Of a stretch of DNA of 64,000 bases, positions 15,722-23,966 are shown piece after piece. Each line of letters begins with the position of its first letter. The first letter of the stretch is position 1. The position numbers and the translations under genes are program-made. The notes beneath the pieces were generated by a model. It was not told the DNA's origin and searched no databases. It saw only the letters and a list, made by a program, of their open reading frames with translations. This stretch comes from Flemingiibacterium sp045578725 (GTDB lineage Bacteria > Bacillota > Clostridia > Oscillospirales > CAG-272): NCBI GenBank assembly GCA_045578725.1, contig JAZNKS010000050.1, forward strand, positions 1-64,000, read 5' to 3'.

Positions 15722-16696
15722 TCAAACCTTCGCCGCCGCGCTTCCCGCGATATAGCTTTTCAGAAGATCCGCCGAAGCCATGAGCGCTTCCTGCTCTGAG
15801 GCGCTGAGCGTGATCGGGATCCGGCACTCCACGCCATCCCGGCCGACGATGGAGGGCATACTCAGCGCCACGCCCTCGATACCGTATTCGCCGCTCATCA
15901 CCGAGGACACCGGCAGAATCGATTTCTCATCCCGGACAATCGCCTCCAGAATCCTGCGTACCGCCATTGCCACGCCGTAATAGGTAGCCCGCTTGCGCTC
16001 GATGATCTCATAGGCGCTGTTTTTTACCTTCTCGGCGATCTCCTGCGTAAAGCGCCCGTAATCCGCCACGCCCCGCATCCGGCAGAAGGTTTCCAGCGGC
16101 ACGCCGGATACATTGGCACTGCTCCAGGCGGCAATCTCGCTGTCACCGTGTTCGCCGATGATGAAGGCGTGGATGCTCCGGCTGTCCACATCCAGCTCCT
16201 CGCTCAGCTGATATTTCAGCCGCGCGCTGTCCAAAACCGTGCCCGATCCGATCACGCGGCCGGCCGGCAGTCCGGACAGACGGGCGGCGGTATAGGTCAG
16301 CACATCGACGGGATTGGATACGACCAGCAGAATGCCGCCAAAATCCCGCCGGGTGATCTCGGGGATGATCTTTTCATAAATCGCCACATTTTTGTGGATC
16401 AGATCCAGCCGCGTTTCGCCCGGCTTCTGGGCGGCACCGGCCGTGATGATGATTACTGCCGCATCCTTGATATCGTCATAATCACCGGCATAGATTTTCA
16501 TATGCCGCGCCAGCGGAATACCGTGGCTGATATCCATCGCCTCTCCCTCCGCCTTATCATCATCGGCATCGATCAGCACAATCTCCGAAAATAAACCGCT
16601 CTGCATCAGGCTGAAGACCGCCGCCGCTCCTACAAAGCCGCATCCGATCATGACCGCCTTGCGCAGATTGACACAGTCGCAAATCATTCTTTCCAT
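15722..16696 (-). CDS. ldh: L-lactate dehydrogenase
   Basis: 324 aa. Reduces pyruvate to L-lactate with NADH, regenerating NAD+ in fermentation. Rossmann GCGFVGAA at about 18-25. Gln90 (AAQKPGETR) marks lactate rather than malate specificity (malate enzymes have Arg there); substrate-binding Arg159 lies in LDSARLKY and the catalytic His183 in GEHGDSE. ATG has AAGGAGA upstream. Single gene with its own terminator; a weak promoter (TATAAT near 16787 on the minus strand) lies in the 200-bp upstream gap. No fructose-bisphosphate site was assessed. Confidence 0.95.
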   Translation of the reverse strand: MERMICDCVNLRKAVMIGCGFVGAAAVFSLMQSGLFSEIVLIDADDDKAEGEAMDISHGIPLARHMKIYAGDYDDIKDAAVIIITAGAAQKPGETRLDLIHKNVAIYEKIIPEITRRDFGGILLVVSNPVDVLTYTAARLSGLPAGRVIGSGTVLDSARLKYQLSEELDVDSRSIHAFIIGEHGDSEIAAWSSANVSGVPLETFCRMRGVADYGRFTQEIAEKVKNSAYEIIERKRATYYGVAMAVRRILEAIVRDEKSILPVSSVMSGEYGIEGVALSMPSIVGRDGVECRIPITLSASEQEALMASADLLKSYIAGSAAAKV

Positions 16697-16842
16697 GTAT
16701 AATCTCCTTACAAAACCGTTTGGTATCAGTATGGCCGGGCCGGGCGGGATTATGCAGACACGTGCGCCGGTCGGCTCTGTGTATTATTATACCATATTTT
16801 TCCGCATTTGTCCCGCCTTTCACAAAAAATTTTGTTTACCCT

Positions 16843-16892
16843 AAAAAAGCCGTCCCTTATCCGTACACGCACAGCGTACCGGCCGGGACGGC
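16843..16892 (-). terminator. Terminator of spoIVB
   Basis: GCCGTCCC (16849-16856) pairs with GGGACGGC (16885-16892); six T follow on the minus strand. Confidence 0.8.
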
Positions 16893-16897
16893 AGAAG

Positions 16898-18097
16898 CTA
16901 TGATGCCCGCGAAAGCCCCCACCCGGCTGCCGACAGCATATTTTCGATGAAAATTCCATACCCTTTTGTCGGGTCATTGATCAGCACGTGCGTCACAGCG
17001 CCCACAATTTTCCCGTTCTGGATAATCGTGGACCCGCTCATTCCCTGAACGATTCCGCCGGTTTTGGCAATCAGCGCCTCATCTGTGACCGTCACAACGA
17101 AGTTTTTCACATCCCGCCCGGTGCGGTCGATCCGCGAAATCCGGATACTGTATCGGCCGATTCCGCCGCTGTCTGTGGTGCAGAGGATCTCGGCCTCGCC
17201 CTCCTTAACCTCGGAGGCCAGCGCGATTGGCAGGGATTCCTCGCCGGCGCCGTCCGGGAGTCTGGCGAACACGCCGAAGACCCCGCATTCGGTATTTTTG
17301 AGCAGCGTACCGATTTTGCCGGAGCTGAAATAGCCCTTCAGCTCGCCGGGTGCACCGGCCTCGCCGCGCATCACGCCGCCGATTTCCACATTGACAACCG
17401 ATCCCCGCTCCAGCGGGAGAAGCTCGCCGGTGTCCGCATCGCAGATTCCGTGGCCAAGTCCGGCAAATCCGCCGGTTTCAGGATCGATGAAGGTCACCGT
17501 TCCGATGCCGGCCGTGCTGTCCTTGATCCAGAGTCCGGTGCGGTAGCGGCCCTCTGCCTCCGAATAGACCGGTGTCAGCGATATGCGGAGCGTTTCCTCC
17601 GCACGGCGGATTTCAAAACACATTTCCCGACCCCCACCGGATGCGACGGCCGCCGCCACCTCAGCCGCGCTTGTGATTTTCCTGCCGTCGATGGCACAGA
17701 TCACATCCCGCACCTGCAGGCCGGCATCCCGGGCGGGGCTGGCACATTCGACCTCGCCGATTCCGACAATCAGCACGCCCTCACAGCAGAGCTGAACACC
17801 GAACGGCATTCCGCCGGGCAGCAGCTTTATGTCTTCAATCAGACGGACATCCACCTTTTTCAGCGGGATAACGCCGAGCAGCCGGGCTGAGCCTTCATAG
17901 ACCCCCGTTGCGCCGCTTGCCGGCATGGCCTCCTCAAAGCACAGCTCCACAGCCGCCGGAAGCACAGTAAAATCCGTCAGCTCCCGCAGAGCCATCCGCG
18001 ACGGGATAAAGTAATCGCACGCGCCGAGCAGGCAGGCCGCCGCACAGAGCAGCGAGAGCGCGGCACGCGTGATACGTTTGATTTGTTTCATATTCAT
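16898..18097 (-). CDS. spoIVB: SpoIVB serine peptidase (sporulation signalling)
   Basis: 399 aa from ATG 18097 with TTGGAGAAA upstream; the TTG at 18109 is an alternative. N-terminal membrane/signal segment (about 8-28), then a PDZ domain (about 105-180, VIGIGEVECASPARDAGLQVRD-type), then the S55 peptidase domain with GLGHGICDADTG (His) and GGIVQGMSGSTII (nucleophile Ser), ending in the family signature around GAVTHVLIND. In Bacillus SpoIVB is made in the forespore and cleaves SpoIVFA to trigger pro-sigma-K processing. spo0A, its frequent neighbour, is absent here. A sigma-G-like promoter precedes it. Strong sign that the organism belongs to a spore-forming lineage. Confidence 0.93.
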   Translation of the reverse strand: MNMKQIKRITRAALSLLCAAACLLGACDYFIPSRMALRELTDFTVLPAAVELCFEEAMPASGATGVYEGSARLLGVIPLKKVDVRLIEDIKLLPGGMPFGVQLCCEGVLIVGIGEVECASPARDAGLQVRDVICAIDGRKITSAAEVAAAVASGGGREMCFEIRRAEETLRISLTPVYSEAEGRYRTGLWIKDSTAGIGTVTFIDPETGGFAGLGHGICDADTGELLPLERGSVVNVEIGGVMRGEAGAPGELKGYFSSGKIGTLLKNTECGVFGVFARLPDGAGEESLPIALASEVKEGEAEILCTTDSGGIGRYSIRISRIDRTGRDVKNFVVTVTDEALIAKTGGIVQGMSGSTIIQNGKIVGAVTHVLINDPTKGYGIFIENMLSAAGWGLSRAS

Positions 18098-18146
18098 CTG
18101 TTTCTCCAACCATCACCAATTGCGGCTTAGTGCGATGCCGCTCCTT

Positions 18147-18175
18147 TAATTTGTGCGGCGGGCAGTCGATTATGC
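18147..18175 (-). promoter_or_regulatory. Candidate sigma-G/sigma-F promoter of spoIVB
   Basis: On the minus strand GCATA (18171-18175), 17 bp, CAAATTA (18147-18153), near the forespore consensus GNATR and CATNNTA with one mismatch. No vegetative promoter was found in the 180-bp gap. Confidence 0.45.
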
Positions 18176-18257
18176 GGTGCAAAATTTGCAGACCCGTCCA
18201 AAGATCGGCCCGGATTCCTCTTTGATGATTCTTGCCGCAATCCGAAAAAACAATCAA

Positions 18258-18285
18258 AAAAAGATGCTGTCCGAAAAACAGCATC
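18258..18285 (-). terminator. Terminator of the DUF4430/ECF operon
   Basis: GATGCTGT (18263-18270) pairs with ACAGCATC (18278-18285); on the minus strand a run of T follows. Confidence 0.85.
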
Positions 18286-18293
18286 CTTTTTTG

Positions 18294-18806
18294 TTATTTT
18301 GCGATTTTTTCCGCCCGTCTCAGGATCGAAGCCAGCGGCAGAATCAGGATTCCGCAGAAGAAATTGCTGATTCCGTGAATCAAATCCCATGGAAGTCCGG
18401 CAATAATCCAGGCGACGGTTCCCTCAAAATCCAGGCCGAAGAAGAGCGCCTGTGCCGGTGCATACAGCGTTCCGAACAGGAAGCCGTGCACAGCACAGAG
18501 GAGCATATACACAACCGGCTGAATTCTGGCGGGGATATTCTTCGGGAGCAGCATCGTGATGCCCCAGAGAACCGTCCACAGATAGAGGTACGGAATCCAC
18601 CAGACATTGAAGCCTGCCATAATGCCGTTGATCAGCACATAGGCATAGATCGGATAGAGCGCCTTTTTCCGGTAAACCAGCGTCATCGCAATGGTGAATA
18701 CGCCGAGCAGATGAACATTGGGAAGCACTTCCATAATCATCTTTGATGCGTACATCAGCGAGCCGAGCATACCGAAAACGGCGATCTCACGAATCGTCAG
18801 CTTCAC
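18294..18806 (-). CDS. ECF transporter S component, probably for cobalamin
   Basis: 170 aa with about five or six membrane helices, starting KLTIREIAVFGMLGSLMYASKM as many ECF S components do. S components bind the vitamin in the membrane and use a shared EcfA-EcfA'-EcfT energising module encoded elsewhere; none is in the window. Substrate is inferred from context: it overlaps by ATGA a DUF4430 lipoprotein gene, and both lie behind a cobalamin riboswitch. Thus cobalamin or a corrinoid precursor is the likely cargo. The helix-rich C-terminal part has GLPWDLIHGISNFFCG, a conserved-looking turn. Confidence 0.85.
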   Translation of the reverse strand: MKLTIREIAVFGMLGSLMYASKMIMEVLPNVHLLGVFTIAMTLVYRKKALYPIYAYVLINGIMAGFNVWWIPYLYLWTVLWGITMLLPKNIPARIQPVVYMLLCAVHGFLFGTLYAPAQALFFGLDFEGTVAWIIAGLPWDLIHGISNFFCGILILPLASILRRAEKIAK

Positions 18807-19246
18807 TTTTCCACTTTAAGCATATAGGAAGCGCCGGGCGTGATCGTTGTCTTGTCAACACCCGTAGAAGCGTATTCGCCGTCGATGTAGAAGGCCCAGT
18901 AGGTGCCGTCCTTGTCAAAATCGGCGGTGATACCGTTGACCGTCTTGATGTACAGGCCGTAGGGGCCTTCATCGCCGGCCAGCAGGTTCAGCTCCTGCAG
19001 AGCCTCACCGACGACGGTTTTGTCGGTCTTGATCGTGCATTTGGTTTCCTTTCCTTCTCCATCAACAACGGTGAAGGCAAACTCGGTGGCGCCCTCGCCG
19101 ATTACGCTGCCGTCGGCAATCGTAACCACATCGGCGTCCGGCGTTTCTTCCTTGCCGCATCCGCCTGCTACAAGTGCCATAGCCGCAATCAGCACCGTGC
19201 AGAGAAGAAACGACAGCAATTTTGTGAATCGTGTCTTTTGCATCAT
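18803..19246 (-). CDS. DUF4430 lipoprotein, likely extracellular corrinoid binder
   Basis: 147 aa. N-terminal signal with lipobox ending AGGCG (Cys about 30), so it is lipid-anchored outside the membrane. The rest is one DUF4430 domain (about 45-145) with TVVGEALQELNLL, GLYIKTVNGI and YWAFYIDGEYASTGVDKTTI, the beta-rich fold shared with the C-terminal domain of intrinsic factor/transcobalamin. First gene after a cobalamin riboswitch and translationally coupled to the ECF S component. Proposed role: catch cobalamin and hand it to the S component. AAGGAG ribosome site 8 nt before the ATG. Confidence 0.88.
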   Translation of the reverse strand: MMQKTRFTKLLSFLLCTVLIAAMALVAGGCGKEETPDADVVTIADGSVIGEGATEFAFTVVDGEGKETKCTIKTDKTVVGEALQELNLLAGDEGPYGLYIKTVNGITADFDKDGTYWAFYIDGEYASTGVDKTTITPGASYMLKVEK

Positions 19247-19327
19247 CTTGCAATCTCCTTGATAAAAATATAGTTTTTTTCTCCCGGTACCGGCACTCGC
19301 GGCACGGGCTTTCGCCCATGAGAGCTG

Positions 19328-19484
19328 CTGCTGTCAAGTATTTCGACTCGGTGCAGGATCGGCGCCTTCTCGGATTTTCCCAATGGCATTTCCCCGCATT
19401 GCGGCTGCGGGTCAGCCGATCCCCTCGCGCACCACACGGCGACGGGCTCGTACAGGATTTGCACCTGTTTCCATGAACAGCGGT
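19328..19484 (-). ncRNA. Cobalamin riboswitch
   Basis: On the minus strand the core GGAAACAGGTGCAAATCC (with the pairing CCTGTACGAGCCCG after it), a GCCATTGGGAA...GAAGGC element and a terminal B12-box-like AGTCGAAATACTTGAC occur in the order known for adenosylcobalamin riboswitches. The downstream part (19256-19328) holds a GAAA-capped stem (CATGGGC/GCCCGTG) and ends at the AAGGAG site without a clear T-run, so control is probably at translation. It fills most of the 347-bp gap between the DUF4430 and PHP genes. Confidence 0.9.
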
Positions 19485-19487
19485 TTC

Positions 19488-19516
19488 ATTATAGCACACC
19501 GTCCCCCGAAAGTCAA
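19488..19516 (-). promoter_or_regulatory. Promoter of the riboswitch/DUF4430/ECF operon
   Basis: On the minus strand TTGACT (19511-19516), 17 bp, TATAAT (19488-19493); transcription begins right at the riboswitch. Confidence 0.85.
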
Positions 19517-19533
19517 GCTTTTTTGTCAGATTC

Positions 19534-19562
19534 TTGACAACTCCGGGCAGGCGTGATATAAT
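19534..19562 (+). promoter_or_regulatory. Promoter of the PHP phosphoesterase gene
   Basis: TTGACA (19534-19539), 17 bp, TATAAT (19557-19562); perfect consensus, divergent to the riboswitch promoter only 18 bp away. Confidence 0.88.
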
Positions 19563-19593
19563 AGATAGCAGAATAATTTTTGAGGTGGACCCA

Positions 19594-20613
19594 ATGATTA
19601 CCTATATTACTAAAGATCAGCCGCAGTACAAAGCCAATCTCCATTGCCACAGCACCTTTTCGGACGGCAATCTGTCCCCCGAACAGCTGAAGGAGGCATA
19701 CCGTGCACACGGCTATTCGGTTCTTGCCATCACCGACCATGAATATCCCAACGATCACTCGGATATGAGCGATCCGGATTTTCTCATGCTCACCGGCTAT
19801 GAGTGCTACATCCGCATCCCCGAGGACGGTCATTATGACCAGTTCAGTCCCGAGGTTCACATCAATCTGTTTGCGCGCGAGCCGCACAACACCGCTTATG
19901 TCAACTACAATGCGCCCTACTGCCGCTATGTCAAGGATCCGGCCATCAAGGAAGCCTTTGTCAAGGTCGGCTCGGGCCGTCAGCGGGAATACACCGTTGA
20001 ATACATCAACGATTTTGTGAAGGCCGCCAATGAGAACGGCTATATCTGCTCGCACAACCATGCAACCTGGTCGCTGGAGCCGGAGGAAATGCTCCTTGCC
20101 TACCGCGGCTTCTTCAGCATGGAAATGTGCAACTATTCCAGCTATGTCCTCAACCGCATCGAATACAACGCCCCGCTGTATGACAAGCTCTGCCGTGCCG
20201 GTGTCCGCCTCGGTGTTCACAGCGCCGATGACAATCACAACCGCCGCCCCTTCGGCGATCCGCTCTGTGATTCCTTCGGCGGCTTTACGATGATTCTGGC
20301 AAAGGATCTGTCCTATCCGTCCGTCATTCAGGCGCTGGATTCCGGCAATTTCTATTCCTCGATGGGCCCTGTTATCCGCGAGCTGACAATCGACGGGAAC
20401 CGCGTACACATCGAAACCGATCCGGTCCGCCAGATCACGATGTTCATCGGCGGCAAGCGGACCTTCCCCTGCGCCGGAACGCCGGATGCACCTGTCACCT
20501 CGGCGGATTTCGAGATCCCCGCGAACGCAAAATACGTCCGCTTCAGCGCTGTGGATTTTGAGGGCCGCTATGCCGACACCCGCGCCTTCTTCCCGGATGA
20601 GCTGGGCCTCTGA
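19594..20613 (+). CDS. PHP-domain metal-dependent phosphoesterase
   Basis: 339 aa. PHP metal sites are visible: LHCHSTFSDG (about 15-24), ITDHEYPND (about 43-51), a middle GYICSHNHATW (about 155) and HSADDNHN (about 205). PHP proteins hydrolyse phosphoesters in the cytoplasm with two or three metal ions. A C-terminal beta-rich tail (about 255-339) is added. ATG 19594 follows GAGGTGG; the longer ORF would run through the promoter. It is co-transcribed with a sugar-isomerase-like TIM barrel 25 bp downstream, suggesting a carbohydrate or nucleotide-sugar phosphate substrate. True substrate unknown. Confidence 0.85.
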   Translation: MITYITKDQPQYKANLHCHSTFSDGNLSPEQLKEAYRAHGYSVLAITDHEYPNDHSDMSDPDFLMLTGYECYIRIPEDGHYDQFSPEVHINLFAREPHNTAYVNYNAPYCRYVKDPAIKEAFVKVGSGRQREYTVEYINDFVKAANENGYICSHNHATWSLEPEEMLLAYRGFFSMEMCNYSSYVLNRIEYNAPLYDKLCRAGVRLGVHSADDNHNRRPFGDPLCDSFGGFTMILAKDLSYPSVIQALDSGNFYSSMGPVIRELTIDGNRVHIETDPVRQITMFIGGKRTFPCAGTPDAPVTSADFEIPANAKYVRFSAVDFEGRYADTRAFFPDELGL

Positions 20614-20638
20614 TTCCATCAAGAAGGAGATGACTGCC

Positions 20639-21475
20639 ATGAAAATCGGATTTTCCGCCTGCAATTTTCCTCACCGCAATCTCATCGAAAACATCGCCTT
20701 TGCAAAGGACCACGGCTTTGATTTCGTCGAAGCCTACGCGCCTCATGTCGATCAGGCGCTGGCAGAGGACGGCGGCGCGGCCCTGACGGCCGCGCTGAAA
20801 GAATATGGCATGGAAATGACCGTTCATCATGCCCTTCCGCCGCTTGACAATCCCGAAAAGCAGGAGGCCTTCCGCCGCTCCGTCACGGCTATCCATGAGT
20901 GGGTAAGGCGCGACCATCCGATTGCGGACCTGTCCTTTGATACCTGGGTGGACCGGCTTCCCAGCCTTCCGACCGTTCTGTGGGTGCTGGAGCTCTTTTC
21001 GGATACCGATCTGCCCATTCTGACCGAGGATTATCCGCTGAATGACCGCGAGGCAAAGCTCTGGGAGGCGGCCTGCCGTTATCCGAACTTCGGTCTGCTT
21101 TCCGATCTCGGCCACACCAATGTCCGTCTCGGCGGCAAAGAAAAGAATATGTGGTGCCTGAACGAAAACGAGGGTGCTCCCCTTCCGCCCGGCGACAACA
21201 GTGTCGAGGCCTTCCGTAATGCGTATCGGCGCAAGCCCCGCCGCGTGCATCAGCTCCACCTTCACAACAACTGGGGCGAAAAGGATGACCACCGCAGCTT
21301 TATGGACGGCAGCGCCGACTTTGAAGCCATCGCCCGGATGCTGGTCGAGGAGGGCTTTGACGGCTATGCCGATCTGGAGCTTTCTCCTACCATCCACGGC
21401 GTTCTCGGCGAGGATGCCGACCGGATGCTTCTCGAAGATTTCGCTCTGTGGAAGACCTGGATTGCCGCTGTCTGA
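20639..21475 (+). CDS. Sugar phosphate isomerase/epimerase-like TIM barrel
   Basis: 278 aa of the AP-endonuclease-2/xylose-isomerase-like superfamily: strand-rich opening MKIGFSACNFPHRNLIENIAFAKDHGFDFVEAYAP, then TVHHALPP, LLSDLGHTNVRLGG (metal His/Asp), VHQLHLHNNWGEKDDHR and GYADLELSP (metal Glu), typical of a divalent-metal barrel. The ATG at 20639 is preferred, as AAGGAG abuts the earlier ATG at 20630. Partner of the PHP gene upstream. Probably an isomerase, epimerase or related hydrolase of sugar-like substrates; no substrate can be named. Confidence 0.85.
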   Translation: MKIGFSACNFPHRNLIENIAFAKDHGFDFVEAYAPHVDQALAEDGGAALTAALKEYGMEMTVHHALPPLDNPEKQEAFRRSVTAIHEWVRRDHPIADLSFDTWVDRLPSLPTVLWVLELFSDTDLPILTEDYPLNDREAKLWEAACRYPNFGLLSDLGHTNVRLGGKEKNMWCLNENEGAPLPPGDNSVEAFRNAYRRKPRRVHQLHLHNNWGEKDDHRSFMDGSADFEAIARMLVEEGFDGYADLELSPTIHGVLGEDADRMLLEDFALWKTWIAAV

Positions 21476-21483
21476 CAGAATCC

Positions 21484-21505
21484 TTCCCGCCATCGGGAAC
21501 TTTTT
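21484..21505 (+). terminator. Short terminator-like hairpin after the isomerase gene
   Basis: TTCCCG/CGGGAA with a CCAT loop, then CTTTTT. The stem is only 6 bp, so it may leak into the next gene. Confidence 0.5.
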
Positions 21506-21554
21506 GGCGGAAACATCCGTCTAACTGTCAACGAAATCAACCACGGAGGTTATC

Positions 21555-22745
21555 ATGGCAATCCGCACTCCTCACAAGGGGAACCCTGTAATCAATCTGC
21601 TCCGCCGCAAAGCGGTCATGATTCCCCTTATCTGTATTCTGACAATTCTGACCCTTTGGGCCGTCTTCGCGTTTTCCACCATCCCGTTTATCGCATCCCT
21701 CCGCACGATCTGGATCGAAACGGCGATGACCACCGCCGACCATCAATGGCTGGCGACCGCTTTCCTGCCGAAATCCACCATCGATAAGGTGGTAAGCACC
21801 TTTGAGAGCACACAGGATGTCATCGGCGGAAAGGATCATCTGACTCCTTCCACCGGGCCGGCTGATACCCAGCCCGATGAAACCCAGCCCGGCGATACCG
21901 GGCCGGCCGATACCGAGCCGGTCGCTCCGCCCGTCGGGCCCGGCACGCCGGCCGATCCGCTGGATCAGAAGAATCTCGTGGTCGGTCAGCCGGACTATGC
22001 CGGCTACACGGTGCTGATCAACGATATCGAGCAGGGCATCGTGGTATCCGAAATCACCGGCTCCACCACGCTCGGCGCCTTCAAGGGCCAGATCATGCTG
22101 ATCGACGATCCCTCCCGCGTCTTTCTCGGCACCACAACGATGAAGGGCAAGGAAGGCCTCCGCATCAGGTATCTGCTGTCCCACTACGATGCCGTTGCCG
22201 GCATCAATGCCAGCGGCTTCCCGGATCCCGACAATAAGGGAACCGGCGGCGATCCCATCGGCCTTACCTATGCGGACGGCGAATTCTGGGGCACGCAGGT
22301 TGACTATTACGGTGCCGTGCTCATGACCAATGACAACCGGCTGGTTGTCGGTGATGTCCGGGATTGGGAAAACTATGACATCCGCGCTGGCATCCAGTTC
22401 GGGCCGGTTATCATGGCCGACGGTGAGCCGGTCATCGAAGGCACCGGCGGATGGGGCTACCATCCCCGTACCGTCATCGGTCAGCGCGAGGACGGTGTCA
22501 TCGTCTTTCTCGTCATCGACGGACGGGTACCCGGCTGGAGCAGCTTTGGCTGCAGCATGGCAGAGCTGTCCGAGATTCTGGCCAAATATGAGGTAGTCAA
22601 TGCAGCTTGCTGCGACGGCGGCTCCAGCAGCGTGCTCGCCTACAACGGTGAGGTCATCAATCACAATTCCTCCCAGAATCCCACACACGGCCGCCGCCTG
22701 CCCAACGCCTGGCTGGTTGCGCCCAAGGTAACGGAAGAAGAATAA
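21555..22745 (+). CDS. Membrane-anchored phosphodiester glycosidase (NAGPA/DUF2233 domain)
   Basis: 396 aa. One N-terminal membrane helix (about 20-45), a Thr/Pro/Asp-rich linker (about 95-130, repeats of the TQPxxTxP type), then a NAGPA domain from about 150: VAGINASGFPDPDN, GVIVFLVIDGRVPGWSSFG and AACCDGGSSSVLAYNGE are the conserved blocks. NAGPA-type enzymes release sugars from phosphodiester links, e.g. in exopolysaccharide or teichoic acid; the active domain here is outside the cell. CGGAGG before the ATG. The stop shares one base with the tadA ATG, so they are expressed together. No known link in function with tadA. Confidence 0.88.
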   Translation: MAIRTPHKGNPVINLLRRKAVMIPLICILTILTLWAVFAFSTIPFIASLRTIWIETAMTTADHQWLATAFLPKSTIDKVVSTFESTQDVIGGKDHLTPSTGPADTQPDETQPGDTGPADTEPVAPPVGPGTPADPLDQKNLVVGQPDYAGYTVLINDIEQGIVVSEITGSTTLGAFKGQIMLIDDPSRVFLGTTTMKGKEGLRIRYLLSHYDAVAGINASGFPDPDNKGTGGDPIGLTYADGEFWGTQVDYYGAVLMTNDNRLVVGDVRDWENYDIRAGIQFGPVIMADGEPVIEGTGGWGYHPRTVIGQREDGVIVFLVIDGRVPGWSSFGCSMAELSEILAKYEVVNAACCDGGSSSVLAYNGEVINHNSSQNPTHGRRLPNAWLVAPKVTEEE

Positions 22746-23224
22746 TGGAAGCAATGGATACCGTTTTCATGCGCCGCGCGCTGACGCTGGCCTCCGAGGC
22801 CGCCGCGCTCGGCGAGGTGCCGGTCGGAGCCGTTGTTGTCTGCGGCGGCCGGATTATCGCCGAGGCTTACAACCGGCGGGAGCTGGACAAAAATGCGCTG
22901 GCCCATGCCGAGCTGCTGGCAATCGATAAAGCCTGTGCGGTGCTCGGCGGCTGGCGGCTTCACAAATGCGATCTGTATGTCACGCTGGAGCCCTGCCCCA
23001 TGTGTGCGGGCGCGATCGTCAATGCCCGGATCCGCAGGGTCATCATCGGCGCCAAGGATGACAAAGCCGGCGCGATGGGAAGCGTGTTCAACATCAATCA
23101 TTTCCCGCTCAATCATCATCCGATCACCGAATACGGCCTGCTGGAAGCGGAATGCGCCGGTCTTCTGCGCGATTTCTTCCGCCGTCTGCGCACAAAGCGG
23201 GAGCAGGAAAAACGCAATGTCTGA
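22745..23224 (+). CDS. tadA: tRNA-specific adenosine deaminase
   Basis: 159 aa. Converts A34 to inosine in tRNA-Arg(ACG). Zinc-cytidine-deaminase motif complete: His54-Ala-Glu56 (AHAELLAI) and PCPMC with Cys84 and Cys87. VPVGAVVV and the late NARIRRVIIGAKD block match TadA. Start overlaps the previous stop by one base. Short basic C-terminal tail. Followed 23 bp later by an SGNH hydrolase gene in the same transcript. Confidence 0.95.
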   Translation: MEAMDTVFMRRALTLASEAAALGEVPVGAVVVCGGRIIAEAYNRRELDKNALAHAELLAIDKACAVLGGWRLHKCDLYVTLEPCPMCAGAIVNARIRRVIIGAKDDKAGAMGSVFNINHFPLNHHPITEYGLLEAECAGLLRDFFRRLRTKREQEKRNV

Positions 23225-23247
23225 ATTTCAAGAAAGAGGTACAGAAA

Positions 23248-23832
23248 ATGAAAAGAATCTTCCTGATCGGTGATTCAATCCGTTTCGGAGCCGGTGAAAA
23301 CAGCCCCGGCTACGGAATCTGTGTCAAGGAAAAGCTGGATGGCATTGCCGAGGTTTATGCTCCGAATGAAAACTGCCGCTTTGCCCAGTACACCCTTCGG
23401 TATCTCCATGAGTGGGCCGCCAAAGTTCCCGCAGAGGAGATCGACATCGTGCATTGGAACAATGGCCTGTGGGATCTTCTGCATCTCTGTGATGACGATG
23501 CACCCTTTACGCCAATGGAGCAGTATACGCAGACCCTCGAGCGCATTTATCGCCGGATCCGTTTCTGCTTCCCAAATGCGAAGGTCATCTTCGCCGCCAA
23601 CACGCCGGTTATCGAAGCGTGGGGACGTCAGGGCTTCATGCGCTATAACAGGGAGATTGAGCAGTACAATGCCGCCGCACGGGAGCTGATGAAAAAGCTC
23701 GGAGTGGCGTACAACGATCTCTATACCGTGGCTGCGGCGCTCGGCGAGGATGCGCACTCCGACTGGGTACACTACGGCAGGGCCGGAAGCGAAGCGCTGG
23801 CCGATGCGGTCATCCGCGCCTGCGGTCTGTGA
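23248..23832 (+). CDS. SGNH/GDSL hydrolase, cytoplasmic type
   Basis: 194 aa from ATG 23248 (AAGAGGT upstream). Block I is at the very N-terminus (KRIFLIGDSIRFGAG, nucleophile Ser about 10), block III has WNNGLWDLLHL (Asn), and the end has DWVHYGRAGSEAL with the catalytic Asp/His pair. No signal peptide, so it works inside the cell, perhaps as an acetylesterase on imported sugars. It is the last gene before a strong terminator. Different from the SGNH protein at the window start, which looks extracellular. Confidence 0.85.
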   Translation: MKRIFLIGDSIRFGAGENSPGYGICVKEKLDGIAEVYAPNENCRFAQYTLRYLHEWAAKVPAEEIDIVHWNNGLWDLLHLCDDDAPFTPMEQYTQTLERIYRRIRFCFPNAKVIFAANTPVIEAWGRQGFMRYNREIEQYNAAARELMKKLGVAYNDLYTVAAALGEDAHSDWVHYGRAGSEALADAVIRACGL

Positions 23833-23847
23833 AAATCCCTCTCTTTT

Positions 23848-23883
23848 CGTCCGGAAATTTCGGTTTCCGGACGGATTTTTTTG
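23848..23883 (+). terminator. Terminator after the SGNH hydrolase
   Basis: 10-bp stem (23848-23857 with 23864-23873) of CGTCCGGAAA type and seven T. Confidence 0.9.
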
Positions 23884-23892
23884 CAAAAGGCC

Positions 23893-23921
23893 TTGTGGCG
23901 GCCGAGAATTTATGGTATAAT
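23893..23921 (+). promoter_or_regulatory. Promoter of the apgM operon
   Basis: TTGTGG (23893-23898), 17 bp, TATAAT (23916-23921). Confidence 0.75.
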
Positions 23922-23966
23922 ATAAGTTGGAAAATTATTATTACTCGCAAAGAAGGATTCTCTGCT

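Noticed and set aside
16821..16836. Rex redox-repressor site upstream of ldh
   Set aside because: An ACAAAA...TTTTGT palindrome exists, but the half-sites are in the wrong order for the TTGTGA-N-TCACAA type site.
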